Part shown: piece by piece, positions 14,892-23,561 of the stretch
Numbering within the stretch: position 1 is the stretch's first letter
How the letters are laid out: each line of letters starts with the position of its first letter
DNA from: Thermoplasmata archaeon
Lineage (GTDB): Archaea; Thermoplasmatota; Thermoplasmata; Lutacidiplasmatales; UBA184
Reading direction: 5' to 3'
NCBI GenBank assembly: GCA_022750205.1
Contig: JAKIWD010000009.1
Coordinates: 1-32,577 of the forward strand
DNA length: 32,577 nucleotides
Position numbers and translations under genes: made by a program
The notes under the pieces: model-generated
What the model saw: the letters and a program-made list of their open reading frames with translations, nothing else
The model's database searches: none
Told to the model about the DNA's origin: nothing

Positions 14892-17576
14892 GTGCGAAGA
14901 GAAACGCCGTTGCGTCGAACACGCCGCCCGGTCCCGGGGCGCTCTTCCGCGTTACGGCACCTTCGATCCCTCGCGGTGGTCGCCCTGCTTTTGCTCCCGG
15001 TCGTGTCGATCCTGCCACCCTCCGGCTACGGCGGGGGGCTACACCGTTTCGAATTACAAGTGACCTCGGGCTCGACGAACGGACCGGTTCCCGCCGGTGC
15101 GTCCAGCCATTCCGGCGTAACTGCCTCCACCCCACCGACGGGTTTCGAGTTGCCTGCCCCCCGGCTGATCGTTCCCCGGTCGCCGAGTCCCCGGCCAGAA
15201 CCTGTGCCGCCCACGCCCTCGCAGCTCCAGGAGCTGCCCCGACCTCCCCTCGTGAGCACGATCCTCCCCGCGGGAGCGTCCGACGGGACAGCACCGCCCA
15301 ACATCGCCCTCACCGGCAATACCACCCTGATCGAGAGCTCGAACACGACGGTCGGCAGCATCTCCCTTCAGGGCAATTCAACCCTCTACGTCCACAGCCC
15401 TTCGGGACGAACCACGTTCACCATCCTCGGGAACGTCTACGTGAACAACAGCGCGACCTTCTTCGTCAACGGCTCGAACCTGTTGATCGGAGAGTCGTAC
15501 GACGTCGAGTGGGGGATCTACCTGACCGGCACGCCAAAGTTCGGACTGGAGAGCGCGAACGTCACGATGAACGGCTACCAGTGGGGAGCCGAGTATGCGA
15601 ACGGGGCGAACGTCACGATAGTCGATTCCTACGTGGGGTACCCCTCCGGCTGGGTCGACACCGACCTCGTGGGAGCCCCACGGCTCACGCTGCTCAGCTC
15701 GTGGTACTCCTCGGATGTCATCCTGTTCGACAGCAGCGTCGCCCCCTCGACCGCCAACTTCTCCGCGGCGTTCTCCGTCGGTTTCAATGTCTGGCTCAAC
15801 TTCAAGTCCGGCACCACCGCAAACCTCAGCCTCCCCGGGCTCGACACCGCCGGGAACTGGACGTTCCCCGGTGCCGACCACGTGTCGGGCGTCAACTACA
15901 CGGTCAACCTGTACTTCTGCATCGTTTCGATCTTTGCGGTGATGCTCTGGCAGGGAGCCAACCTCACCCTGGCCAACTCGCCGGACCTCGCGATCTCCCT
16001 CAACGTCGTGGCCGGTAACGTGGCCCTCGCGGGGCTCTCCCAATCCCCGTATGCGAACTATTCGCTCCGCTCCGGGGGGTTCACTCTCCAGCTGTGGAAT
16101 ACGACCGTCTTCACCTGGAACCTCTACCCGTTCGGCGGCGCCGTCACCGTCGCGTCGAGCCAGATCGGGGAGATCCAGGTCTTCAACGCCGCCACGACCC
16201 GGGTCGACGGCAGCACGCTCACCGCCGACGGGGGCTACTACGGCGAGCAGGGCACGGGTTCGTTGTTCATCGTGAACTCGACCATCGAGGGCCAGATCGT
16301 CGGGTACAGTAGCGTCGCGACCGTCGAGAACTGTTCGGTCAACTCTCCCGGGACCTCCCAGGTCCTTGCGACGGGGACCGGACGGGTCGACGCGACCAAC
16401 ACCACGCTCGCCAGCCAGGACACGTATCGCGCACTCGGTCAGGGTGTCATCCAGATCGCCTGGCCGGTGACCACCACGTTCACGCTCGCGGGTGCGCCGG
16501 CCGCTTCGGCCGCCGTCGCCCTGCGCGATCTGCCGAGCCTGGCGCCGGTCGACGCGGGAACGGCGAGCTCCGTCGGCATCTGGGCGATCGAGGTGACGAG
16601 CGTGATCCTGAACGCCTCGAGCTCCAGCTCCCCCTCGTACGTCGAAACGGCGGCCTCACCCGGCTACGGCGCCACACTGGCCATCGGCGGACTCGTCGGT
16701 CCGGTGAGCTACCGGGTCGGCTTGTCGCCGCTGGTCGATCAGACCACGCCCGCGAACGGCTCGGTGAACGTCTCGACGAACTTGGCGGCGGTCGTCGTCC
16801 GGTTCCATTTCCCGATGAACGAGTCGCAGACGATGGGCGCGGTGACGATCGTGCCGACCCAGACCGGGGTTCAACCCGGATGGGATGCGGCCGGCCAGAC
16901 CCTCACGTTGTCGCTTTCGGGGGCCCTCCTCGCGAACACGACGTACCACGTACAGGTGAGCGCGAACGCGTTGACGGCCGACGACATCCCCTTCGGCGGC
17001 TCCTATGCTTCGTCGTTCCAGACCGCACCCGCACCCTTGGCGGTGCCCGCGGTGACCGCGAGCTCGCCCACCAATGGGGCGACCAACGTCTCGGTCAACG
17101 CGTCGGTGACCGTCCGTTTCAGCCTGCCGATGTCGGTCGGAGAAATCGCCGCGGCCTTCTCGATCTCCCCGTCCTCCGCCCACGGTTCGGTCGCGAGCAA
17201 TTCGACCGCCTTGGTGTGGACCCCTAGCAGTCCGATGGCGTATGCCACGAACTACACGGTCACCGTCTCCACGGCCGCGAAGAGCGCCGCCGGGGCGGCC
17301 CTCGCAGCTCCCTACGTACTTTCTTTCCGGACGGCGAGCGCACCCGCGGCGCCGCACCCGAACCCAACGGCGACGCCCCCCACGGCTGCACCCCCGGGTC
17401 CACCCTGGATGGAGTACGCCTTCGCGGGGGTGATCGTCCTAGCGGTCCTCGCCGGCATCGCCTCCCTCGTGTTCTGGCGGCGAGGTCGCCGACCCGGTCC
17501 CACCGCTCCCGCCGCGCCGACCTCCTCCGTGGCCCCGCCCGCCCCATGGGACGAGGACGAGCCCGCGTCGCGTTAG
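14892..17576 (+). CDS. Large secreted, membrane-anchored surface protein with beta-helix-like region and two Ig-like Big_5 domains
   Basis: An 894-residue probable cell-surface protein. An Arg-rich N-terminus is followed by a signal sequence or anchor at about 26-42 (LAVVALLLLPVVSI). After a Pro-rich linker, about 130-610 is Asn/Thr/Ser/Gly-rich and strand-rich, resembling a right-handed beta-helix. Two tandem Big_5-type Ig-like domains follow at about 615-712 and 716-810; both have the opening TxPANGSVNVS-like motif and a VRFxxPM strand. A Pro/Ala linker, a transmembrane helix at about 840-862 and a short cytoplasmic tail complete it. I count about 26 N-glycosylation sequons. The start is GTG. 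Ligand and role are unknown; adhesion or cell-envelope structure is a guess. Confidence 0.85.
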   Translation: MRRETPLRRTRRPVPGRSSALRHLRSLAVVALLLLPVVSILPPSGYGGGLHRFELQVTSGSTNGPVPAGASSHSGVTASTPPTGFELPAPRLIVPRSPSPRPEPVPPTPSQLQELPRPPLVSTILPAGASDGTAPPNIALTGNTTLIESSNTTVGSISLQGNSTLYVHSPSGRTTFTILGNVYVNNSATFFVNGSNLLIGESYDVEWGIYLTGTPKFGLESANVTMNGYQWGAEYANGANVTIVDSYVGYPSGWVDTDLVGAPRLTLLSSWYSSDVILFDSSVAPSTANFSAAFSVGFNVWLNFKSGTTANLSLPGLDTAGNWTFPGADHVSGVNYTVNLYFCIVSIFAVMLWQGANLTLANSPDLAISLNVVAGNVALAGLSQSPYANYSLRSGGFTLQLWNTTVFTWNLYPFGGAVTVASSQIGEIQVFNAATTRVDGSTLTADGGYYGEQGTGSLFIVNSTIEGQIVGYSSVATVENCSVNSPGTSQVLATGTGRVDATNTTLASQDTYRALGQGVIQIAWPVTTTFTLAGAPAASAAVALRDLPSLAPVDAGTASSVGIWAIEVTSVILNASSSSSPSYVETAASPGYGATLAIGGLVGPVSYRVGLSPLVDQTTPANGSVNVSTNLAAVVVRFHFPMNESQTMGAVTIVPTQTGVQPGWDAAGQTLTLSLSGALLANTTYHVQVSANALTADDIPFGGSYASSFQTAPAPLAVPAVTASSPTNGATNVSVNASVTVRFSLPMSVGEIAAAFSISPSSAHGSVASNSTALVWTPSSPMAYATNYTVTVSTAAKSAAGAALAAPYVLSFRTASAPAAPHPNPTATPPTAAPPGPPWMEYAFAGVIVLAVLAGIASLVFWRRGRRPGPTAPAAPTSSVAPPAPWDEDEPASR

Positions 17577-17595
17577 GGGCGTCGCACGTCGAGCC

Positions 17596-17608
17596 GCCCG
17601 GTTCGGGC
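17596..17608 (+). terminator. Short hairpin between convergent genes
   Basis: GCCCG (17596-17600) pairs with CGGGC (17604-17608) across a GTT loop, 20 bases after the surface-protein stop and before the convergent msrB stop. It lacks a T-run. Confidence 0.25.
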
Positions 17609-17638
17609 TGCGAGCAAGTGGGGTGGTTGTCCCTGGGT

Positions 17639-18034
17639 TCAACGAGTCGGCGGAACGGCGTCGGGTCGGAAGAGCATCGAGACCGAGTTCACGCAATGGC
17701 GGGTGTTCTTGGCGGTGAGTCGCTCGCCCGCGAACACGTGGCCCAGGTGACCCCCGCATCGTGCGCACAGGATCTCCACGCGCTGTCCGTCCCTATCCGA
17801 CTGGCGGCGCACGGCGCCGGGAATCTCCTGGTCGAAGCTGGGCCACCCGCAACCGGAGTCGAACTTGTCGTCGGCGCGATAGAGAGGTAGTCCGCACCGC
17901 CGACACTCGTACACGCCCCGTCGGGTCTCGTGCTCGTACTCGCCCGAGAACGGCCGCTCCGTACCTTTGTCGACGATCACCGCGGCCTCCGCGCGCGTCA
18001 ACTTGCGCCACTCCGGAGGTGAAGGGCCGCTCAT
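17639..18034 (-). CDS. msrB: Peptide-methionine (R)-S-oxide reductase MsrB
   Basis: A 131-residue repair enzyme that reduces methionine-R-sulfoxide in proteins. The structural zinc site is formed by CRRCG and CARCG. GCGWPSF and GHVF are family signatures, and the catalytic cysteine is in [11 protein letters not shown]; it is a normal Cys codon, so not a selenoprotein. The resolving-Cys position cannot be assigned with confidence. The frame continues five codons upstream to a GTG, but the ATG at 18034 is preferred because GGGAGG lies at 18040-18045, well spaced as a ribosome-binding site. MsrA is not in the window. Confidence 0.95.
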   Translation of the reverse strand: MSGPSPPEWRKLTRAEAAVIVDKGTERPFSGEYEHETRRGVYECRRCGLPLYRADDKFDSGCGWPSFDQEIPGAVRRQSDRDGQRVEILCARCGGHLGHVFAGERLTAKNTRHCVNSVSMLFRPDAVPPTR

Positions 18035-18163
18035 CGGGGCCTCCCGCACGCTCGCATTCGATCTCCCATCAACGGCCGACAGTCCACCCGGCCCGAATAG
18101 CCCTGTCGCCCGCGATCGGTGGGACGCCTAACCGGCACCATGATATCCTCGGCGGTCGCCCGG

Positions 18164-19114
18164 TCACCCGGGTCTGCCGGGCGGTAGGAACAGCTCCAGG
18201 ATCGCCTTCTGGGCATGGAGCCGATTCTGCGCTTGGTCCCAGATCGCCGCGCGCGGTCCGTCCATCACCTCGTCGGTGATCTCCATCCCGCGGTGGGCCG
18301 GCAGATCGTGCAGCACCCAGACATCGGGGTGGGCCGCCGCAACGAGGTCGGCATTGATCTGGTAGCCCTGAAAGGCCGTTTCCCGGGCGTCCTTCTCGGC
18401 CTCGTCCCCCATCGAGACCCAGACGTCGGTGTACAGCGCATCGGCGCCCCGAGCGGCGTCCAACGGCCGCTCGGTGAACTGGATCGAACCGCCCGAGGCT
18501 TTCGCGAGGAGTTCAGCCTGCTTGACGAGGTCGGCCGGCGGGCGATACTTCGAGGGGATCGCCGAGGTCAGGTGGAGTCCGACCAGCGCGGCCCCGAGCA
18601 TCAAAGAATTGAGCACGTTGTTGCCATCCCCGACGTAGGCGAGCTTCCTGCCGGCGAACTTTCCGTCCCACCGTTCGTAGAGCGTGAGCAGGTCCGCAAC
18701 GATCTGGCACGGATGTTCCCGGTCGTCGAGCGCGTTGATCACCGGCACCGAGGCGCCCGCAGCGAGGGCCACCTCGTCGGCATGGCGGAAGGCGCGGTAG
18801 ACGATCGCGTCGACGTATTGCGAGAGCACCCGGGCGGTGTCGCCGATGGTCTCGCCCCGCCCGAGTTGCATGTCCTTGGGGGAGAGGTAGAGCGCGTGAC
18901 CCCCGAGGTCGTTCATCGCGACCTCGAAGCTGGTGCGCGTGCGGGTCGACGGCTTTTCGAAGATCATCGCCAGGTTCGTTCCTGGCCGCGTCGGGCTCCG
19001 GTCGCCGCGCCGACGCGCCTGCTTCATCTCGTGGGAGCGCTGGAGCAGTGCGAGGAGGTCGTGTTCCAGGTCGACGATCGATAGAAGATTCCGCTTGGCG
19101 CCCGCCGGACTCAT
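18164..19114 (-). CDS. argF: Ornithine carbamoyltransferase
   Basis: A 316-residue enzyme making citrulline from ornithine and carbamoyl phosphate in arginine synthesis. The carbamoyl-phosphate loop STRTRTSFE is near 56-64, the second binding motif HPCQIVADLLT near 135-145, and DVWVSMGDE near 230 is the ornithine-side motif that separates it from aspartate carbamoyltransferase. The usual HCLPAHRG appears here as HDLPAHRG, so the conserved cysteine is Asp. MSPAGAKRNLLSI at 19114 is the preferred start; the longer frame upstream has no family similarity. It is divergent from the thiolase-like gene, and no other arginine gene is nearby. Confidence 0.9.
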   Translation of the reverse strand: MSPAGAKRNLLSIVDLEHDLLALLQRSHEMKQARRRGDRSPTRPGTNLAMIFEKPSTRTRTSFEVAMNDLGGHALYLSPKDMQLGRGETIGDTARVLSQYVDAIVYRAFRHADEVALAAGASVPVINALDDREHPCQIVADLLTLYERWDGKFAGRKLAYVGDGNNVLNSLMLGAALVGLHLTSAIPSKYRPPADLVKQAELLAKASGGSIQFTERPLDAARGADALYTDVWVSMGDEAEKDARETAFQGYQINADLVAAAHPDVWVLHDLPAHRGMEITDEVMDGPRAAIWDQAQNRLHAQKAILELFLPPGRPG

Positions 19115-19217
19115 GGTGGAAGGACGAGAGTGTGCGGGAAGAAAACAATTGACGCGCCGGTGGGACACGCCAGGGAGGCCCGGTCGGCTGGGAGACGCCC
19201 CACCGTCGAATCCGTCG

Positions 19218-19230
19218 GCAACCGTTTAAC
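19218..19230 (+). promoter_or_regulatory. Candidate promoter of the thiolase-like / DUF35 / synthetase run
   Basis: GCAACCGTTTAAC contains a TTTAA box about 37 bases before the TTG at 19264, placing the transcript start about 12 bases before it. The first eleven bases recur exactly at 32551-32561 near the right edge. Confidence 0.45.
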
Positions 19231-19263
19231 TCGGGCCGGATTCGCGCCGCCGAGGGATCCACG

Positions 19264-20676
19264 TTGCCCACGGCACCCAAGGCCAAGCGCTCCGACACGC
19301 CGAAAACCGCCCCTCGGCCCGCGAGCACGGGCCGCCGGGTCTACATGGTCACCGGCGGGTTGACCAAGTTCGCCAAGGCCCACCCCGCGATGGATTTCCG
19401 GCTGATGGTCCGGCGCGCGTACGACTACGCGCTCCAGGGCATCCCGAACCTGACCAAGGATCGGATCGACGGAACGCGCATCTCCTACTTCTCCGACCAT
19501 TTCTCCCGGCAGCTCAAGGCCGCCAGCATGGTCCAGGATTACCTCGGAATGAACCCGAAAGGGTCGATCCGCCTGGAGTGGGGAGGCGCTACCGGCGGCG
19601 AGTGCTTCCAGGCGGCGTATGAAGCCGTCGCGAGCGGACGGATGAACGTCTGCCTTGCGGCGGGCTATGAGACGATGAGCCGGGTCCAGACCTGGAAGGG
19701 CAACGAGTTCATCGCGCTCGCCTCGGACACGAACTTCGACTTTCCGCTCGGCGGGTTCTACACCGGGTACTACGCGCTGATGGTCAACCGGCACATCCAC
19801 GAGTACCTGCGCCGTACCAAGTTCGCCAAGGTCAAGGACGAGCGCGAGGCCCAGCGGCTCGCGATCGCCGAGGGCAGCCGGATCATGAGCCTCGTCTCGG
19901 TCAAGAACCACCGCAACGCATTGCACAACCCCTACGCGCAGTATCCGAAGAAGCTCACCGTCCAGGACGTCCTCAACAGCGAGATGATCAGCTACCCGCT
20001 GACGCGCGAGCAGATCTGCACGATGAGCGACGGCGCGGCCGTCGCCGTCCTGTGCGACGAGGAACGCGCCAAGGAGTTCACCGACCGGCCCGTCCAGGTC
20101 ACCGGAGTCGGCACCGGGACCGACACGATGCGTCTCGCGGACCGACCGTTCGGCAAGGTCCCGCTGATGGCTCACGAGAAGGCCAGTGATTACGCGTCGC
20201 TCGACTACCCCGGCGTGCACTCGTTCCGCGCCGGCCGCGCGGCCGGGCTGGAAGCGTACAAGATGGCCGGGATCACCGACCCGGTGCGCGAGCTCGACTT
20301 CATCGAACTCCACGACGCGTACGCATCCAGCGAGATCCAGACCTACGAGGACCTCGGGCTGTGCCGATACGGCGAGGGGTACTCGTTCACCGAGTCCGGA
20401 GCGCCGTTCCTCAAGGGGATCGACTACGGGTTCCCCGTGCCGAAGGCGGGAACGATCCCCGTGAATCCCTCCGGCGGCCTGATCGCCTGCGGCCATCCCG
20501 TCGGCGCGACCGGCCTCATGCAGGCGGTGTTCGCGTTCTGGCAGCTCCAGGGCCGGATCGGCCAGCATTTCAAGGACGACACGCTCCAGATCCCCGCCGC
20601 GCGCCGCGGCGCGATCCATAGCCATGCCGGGACGGGGTCGGCCGTGACGGTCTCCATCCTCGAGCGGGGGTACTGA
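19264..20676 (+). CDS. Thiolase-fold enzyme lacking the nucleophilic cysteine
   Basis: A 470-residue protein of the SCP2/archaeal thiolase superfamily. RRVYMVTGGLTKF near 24-36 is the first strand. VKNHRNALHNPYAQ, TMSDGAAVAVL, the HDAY motif near 350 and GGLIACGHPVGATG near 405-416 are all conserved. At the position of the acylated cysteine the sequence reads RLEWGGATGGE (103-113), and alignment puts G108 there. The enzyme therefore is not an ordinary acetyl-transferring thiolase. Cys-less members paired with DUF35 proteins include the Ltp2-type aldolases of steroid side-chain breakdown, so a retro-aldol or non-acylating role is possible. The TTG start fits the promoter; about 24 extra residues precede the fold. 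DUF35 follows two bases later. Confidence 0.8.
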   Translation: MPTAPKAKRSDTPKTAPRPASTGRRVYMVTGGLTKFAKAHPAMDFRLMVRRAYDYALQGIPNLTKDRIDGTRISYFSDHFSRQLKAASMVQDYLGMNPKGSIRLEWGGATGGECFQAAYEAVASGRMNVCLAAGYETMSRVQTWKGNEFIALASDTNFDFPLGGFYTGYYALMVNRHIHEYLRRTKFAKVKDEREAQRLAIAEGSRIMSLVSVKNHRNALHNPYAQYPKKLTVQDVLNSEMISYPLTREQICTMSDGAAVAVLCDEERAKEFTDRPVQVTGVGTGTDTMRLADRPFGKVPLMAHEKASDYASLDYPGVHSFRAGRAAGLEAYKMAGITDPVRELDFIELHDAYASSEIQTYEDLGLCRYGEGYSFTESGAPFLKGIDYGFPVPKAGTIPVNPSGGLIACGHPVGATGLMQAVFAFWQLQGRIGQHFKDDTLQIPAARRGAIHSHAGTGSAVTVSILERGY

Positions 20677-20678
20677 CG

Positions 20679-21245
20679 ATGGTGCCCAAGCCCAAGACCT
20701 TCACCCGGTTCCGCGAGCTCCAGGCGGAGATCGTGCGCAGCGGCGCGGCGATCTACCGGGACGCGGAGGGCACCGAGAGCCTGATCATCGACTACCCGTA
20801 CTCGATCCGGTACATCCACAGCTATGCGGAGGACTCGCCCTTCTTCCTCGCGCTCGCCAATGGCGAGCTCAAGGGTTCGAAGTGCACGGACCCGGCGTGC
20901 GGCTTCGTCTTTGCGACGCCGCGTAGCCACTGCATGGTCTGTGGCCACACGACCAAGTGGATCACGCTCCCGCTGAAGGGGAAGGTCCACTCCTGGACGA
21001 CCTGCCACTTTGGCAGCGAGGCGTTCCTCAAGGAGACGCCGTACAACCTGGCCCTGGTCGAGTTCGACGGCGCCGGCAGCCTGCTCATGGCCCGACTGAA
21101 GGACTGCGTCGAGTCGGAGATCTACATCGGCATGCCGATCGAGGCGCGGTTCGACGCCTCCCCGAAGTTCTCCATCGCCGACATCTGGTTCGTCCCGTCC
21201 AAGGAGGGCGCGCCGAAGCCCGGCGCGTCCCGGCGCACCGGCTAA
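20679..21245 (+). CDS. DUF35 OB-fold protein with zinc ribbon, thiolase partner
   Basis: A 188-residue protein. A zinc-ribbon with CTDPAC and CMVCG lies at about 69-90, preceded by helical PFFLALANGELKGSKC and followed by an OB-fold (KGKVHSWTTCHFG, ALVEFDGAGSLLMARL, IGMPIEARFD). DUF35 proteins bridge or complete thiolase-superfamily active sites; in methanogens one links acetoacetyl-CoA thiolase to HMG-CoA synthase, and in actinobacteria a DUF35 domain is required by an aldolase. The start is two bases after the thiolase-like stop, so the two almost certainly act as one complex. No HMG-CoA synthase gene is adjacent. The first 65 residues are longer than in short members. Confidence 0.88.
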   Translation: MVPKPKTFTRFRELQAEIVRSGAAIYRDAEGTESLIIDYPYSIRYIHSYAEDSPFFLALANGELKGSKCTDPACGFVFATPRSHCMVCGHTTKWITLPLKGKVHSWTTCHFGSEAFLKETPYNLALVEFDGAGSLLMARLKDCVESEIYIGMPIEARFDASPKFSIADIWFVPSKEGAPKPGASRRTG

Positions 21246-21265
21246 GCGCCAGGGCATCGCTCCCG

Positions 21266-23242
21266 ATGGCCGGAGCATCCGGGACCGGGGAGGATGGTCC
21301 CGGAGCGAGCGGGCCGCCGCGCGGCCCGGAGGAGGCGGCCGCGATCTCCGGCTACCGAGCCCGACTGGCGGCGACGCTGGCGCAGGGCACGTCCTTCTGG
21401 GAGCGGGTCGGGCGCGAGGAGCTCGTCTGGCGGACCCCGTTCACACAGACCTTGGACTGGCAGCCGCCCTTCGCCCGTTGGTACCCCGACGGGCGATTGA
21501 ACGCAGCGGAGAATTGCCTCGACCGTCACCTGGCCACCGAGGCAGGGCGGCGTATCGCGTATCTTTGGGAGGGCGAGGACGGAAGCCGGCGAACTCTGAC
21601 CTACGAGGAGCTCGCTCGGGCCGTCAATCGCCTCGCATCGGCCCTGGACGCCGAAGGCTTCGGTCCCGACGACTTTGCCGCGATCTACCTCCCGATGGTT
21701 CCGGAGCTCCCGATCGCCATGTTGGCCCTGGCCCGACTCGGAATCCCGTTCACGACGGTGTTCTCCGGATTCAGCGCCGCGGCCCTGTCCGATCGCATCC
21801 GCGACCTGGGCGCCCGACTACTGATCACCGCGGACGGGGGATGGCGTCGAGGGAAGATCGTCCCGTTGAGGGCCATCGCCGAGGAGGCGCTCGCCACGGC
21901 GCCGACCGTCACCCGCAGCGTGGTCGTGCGGCGAACCGGTGAGCGCGTCGACCTCAACCCGGCCCGCGACGTCGGCTGGGACGAGCTGCTCCGACGTGGC
22001 GACGAGGAGTTCGCGGCCCCCGCGTTCCCTTCGGACCATCTGCTCTACCTCCTCTACTCCTCGGGAACCACCGGGGTACCCAAAGCGATCGCCCACGGCA
22101 CCGGCGGCTACCTCGCGCACGTCCGCGCGACGATGCGCTGGGTGTTCGATGTCCAGCCCCACGAGGTGTTCTGGTGCGCCGCGGACATCGGGTGGGTGAC
22201 CGGGCACAGCTACATCGTGTTCGGCCCCCTCGCGAACGGGCTGACGAGCGTGCTCTACGAAGGCGCGTTCGACCATCCGTCCCCGAGCCGGATGTGGGAG
22301 ATCGTCGAACGGTATCGTGTCAATGTCCTCCACACCTCCCCCACGGCACTGCGCGCGTTGCGCAAGCACGGCGACGAACACGTCCGACACCACGATCTGT
22401 CCAGCCTGCGGATGCTGGGCACCGTCGGAGAGGCGATCAACCCCGAAGTGTGGCGCTGGTACCACGAGATCGTCGGCGGGGGTCGCTGCCCTATCGTCGA
22501 TACGTGGTGGCAGACCGAGACCGGCGGCATGCTCGTGTCCGCCGCTCCCGGACTCGCGTCGATCCCAATGAAACCGGGGTCGGCGACGTTGCCCCTTCCC
22601 GGGATCGACGCCGACGTCGTGAACGAGAAAGGCGAGCCGACGAAACCCGGCGAGAAGGGGTTCGCCATTGTGCGACGCCCATGGCCGGGCATGCTGTTGA
22701 CGCTCCACAAGGACCCGGAGCGGTACCGCCGGAGCTACTGGGAGCGGTTCCCCGGATGCTACTACGCGGGGGACTTCGCGCTCCGGGACGCCGACGGGTA
22801 CTTCTGGTTCCTCGGTCGCGCGGACGAGGTGCTCAAAGTGGCGGCCCATCGGTTGGGCACGATCGAGATCGAAAGCGCACTGCTCACGCATCCCGCCGTG
22901 GCGGAAGCAGCGGTCTGCGGAGTTCCCGACGAGGAGAAGGGGGAGGTCCCCGTCGCGTTCGTGGTACTCCGAGGGAGCGGTTCGCCGTCCCCGCAGCTGG
23001 CCGCAGAGCTGCGGCGGGCGGTCGATGCGCGGATCGGCAAGATCGCCCGACCCCGCCGGATCTACTTCGTCCGATCGTTACCCAAGACCCGAAGCGGCAA
23101 GATCATGCGGCGGGTCGTACGGGCCGTCGCGACCGGCCAGGAGGATGTCGGCGACCTCACCACGCTCGACGACGAGGCGAGCGTGGACGAAGTTCGTGCC
23201 GCGTTGGAGTCACTGAGGGATGCCGAGACCGTCGTCGACTAG
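21266..23242 (+). CDS. acs: AMP-forming acetyl-CoA synthetase (or close short-chain acyl-CoA synthetase)
   Basis: A 658-residue ANL-superfamily ligase that activates a short carboxylic acid with ATP and CoA. FWERVGREELVW and RLNAAENCLDRHL are typical of the acetyl/propionyl branch. The P-loop is YSSGTTGVPK near 265-274, and DTWWQTETGG near 411-420 keeps the Trp that limits the acyl pocket to small acids. GRADEVLKVAAHRLGTIEIES is the hinge and CoA region, and KTRSGKIMRR near 608-617 contains the C-terminal catalytic lysine often acetylated in this family. The ATG at 21266 starts 20 bases after DUF35; the longer frame upstream overlaps DUF35. Propionate or 3-hydroxypropionate as substrate is possible. 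Confidence 0.92.
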   Translation: MAGASGTGEDGPGASGPPRGPEEAAAISGYRARLAATLAQGTSFWERVGREELVWRTPFTQTLDWQPPFARWYPDGRLNAAENCLDRHLATEAGRRIAYLWEGEDGSRRTLTYEELARAVNRLASALDAEGFGPDDFAAIYLPMVPELPIAMLALARLGIPFTTVFSGFSAAALSDRIRDLGARLLITADGGWRRGKIVPLRAIAEEALATAPTVTRSVVVRRTGERVDLNPARDVGWDELLRRGDEEFAAPAFPSDHLLYLLYSSGTTGVPKAIAHGTGGYLAHVRATMRWVFDVQPHEVFWCAADIGWVTGHSYIVFGPLANGLTSVLYEGAFDHPSPSRMWEIVERYRVNVLHTSPTALRALRKHGDEHVRHHDLSSLRMLGTVGEAINPEVWRWYHEIVGGGRCPIVDTWWQTETGGMLVSAAPGLASIPMKPGSATLPLPGIDADVVNEKGEPTKPGEKGFAIVRRPWPGMLLTLHKDPERYRRSYWERFPGCYYAGDFALRDADGYFWFLGRADEVLKVAAHRLGTIEIESALLTHPAVAEAAVCGVPDEEKGEVPVAFVVLRGSGSPSPQLAAELRRAVDARIGKIARPRRIYFVRSLPKTRSGKIMRRVVRAVATGQEDVGDLTTLDDEASVDEVRAALESLRDAETVVD

Positions 23243-23261
23243 AGGCGGTGCCCTATCTCTG

Positions 23262-23276
23262 CGCCGTTGGACGGCG
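23262..23276 (+). terminator. Hairpin after the acyl-CoA synthetase gene
   Basis: CGCCGT (23262-23267) pairs perfectly with ACGGCG (23271-23276) over a three-base loop, 20 bases after the stop codon. It may mark the end of the three-gene transcript; there is no T-run. Confidence 0.35.
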
Positions 23277-23422
23277 GGGGAAGCGGGGATCCCGACCTCG
23301 CGCGCGGTGGAGGCCCCCGTGCCCGGTCGATTGGCCGCACCATGTCTCGAGCCCGGGGGTACCGGCCCGCGGAGTCCGCGACGTCCCGGCGGCCAAGGTA
23401 AGCGTTCACCGCGGAAAGGGTT

Positions 23423-23457
23423 CCTGAAACGTTCAGGGCGCCCCCGACGAGAGGGGG
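23423..23457 (-). terminator. Two hairpins downstream of tRNA-Phe
   Basis: A perfect CCTGAA/TTCAGG stem (23423-23428 and 23432-23437) lies next to CCCCC/GGGGG (23441-23445 and 23453-23457). They sit just beyond the 3' end of the tRNA on its strand and could serve the tRNA or the convergent synthetase transcript. Confidence 0.3.
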
Positions 23458-23462
23458 GATTA

Positions 23463-23536
23463 TGCCGCGGGCCGGGCTTGAACCGGCGGCTTCAAGATCT
23501 TCAGTCTTGCACTCTCCCAAACTGAGTTACCGCGGC
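23463..23536 (-). tRNA. tRNA-Phe (GAA anticodon)
   Basis: The minus strand folds as a complete 74-base cloverleaf. The acceptor GCCGCGG pairs with CCGCGGC, followed by discriminator A; T8 and A9 are in place. The D stem is ACTC/GAGT, the anticodon stem CAAGA/TCTTG with loop CTGAAGA (anticodon GAA), the variable loop AAGCC, and the T stem GCCGG/CCGGC around TTCAAGC. There is no intron, and CCA is not encoded. A TATA box at 23562-23569 lies about 30 bases upstream. Confidence 0.96.
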
Positions 23537-23561
23537 ATCCGATCCGGCCGACCGCGTCCGG

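Noticed and set aside
20957-21265. Longer open frame upstream of the acyl-CoA synthetase
   Set aside because: It overlaps the DUF35 gene in another frame and reads as Arg/Pro/Gly-rich sequence with no similarity to the synthetase N-terminus.
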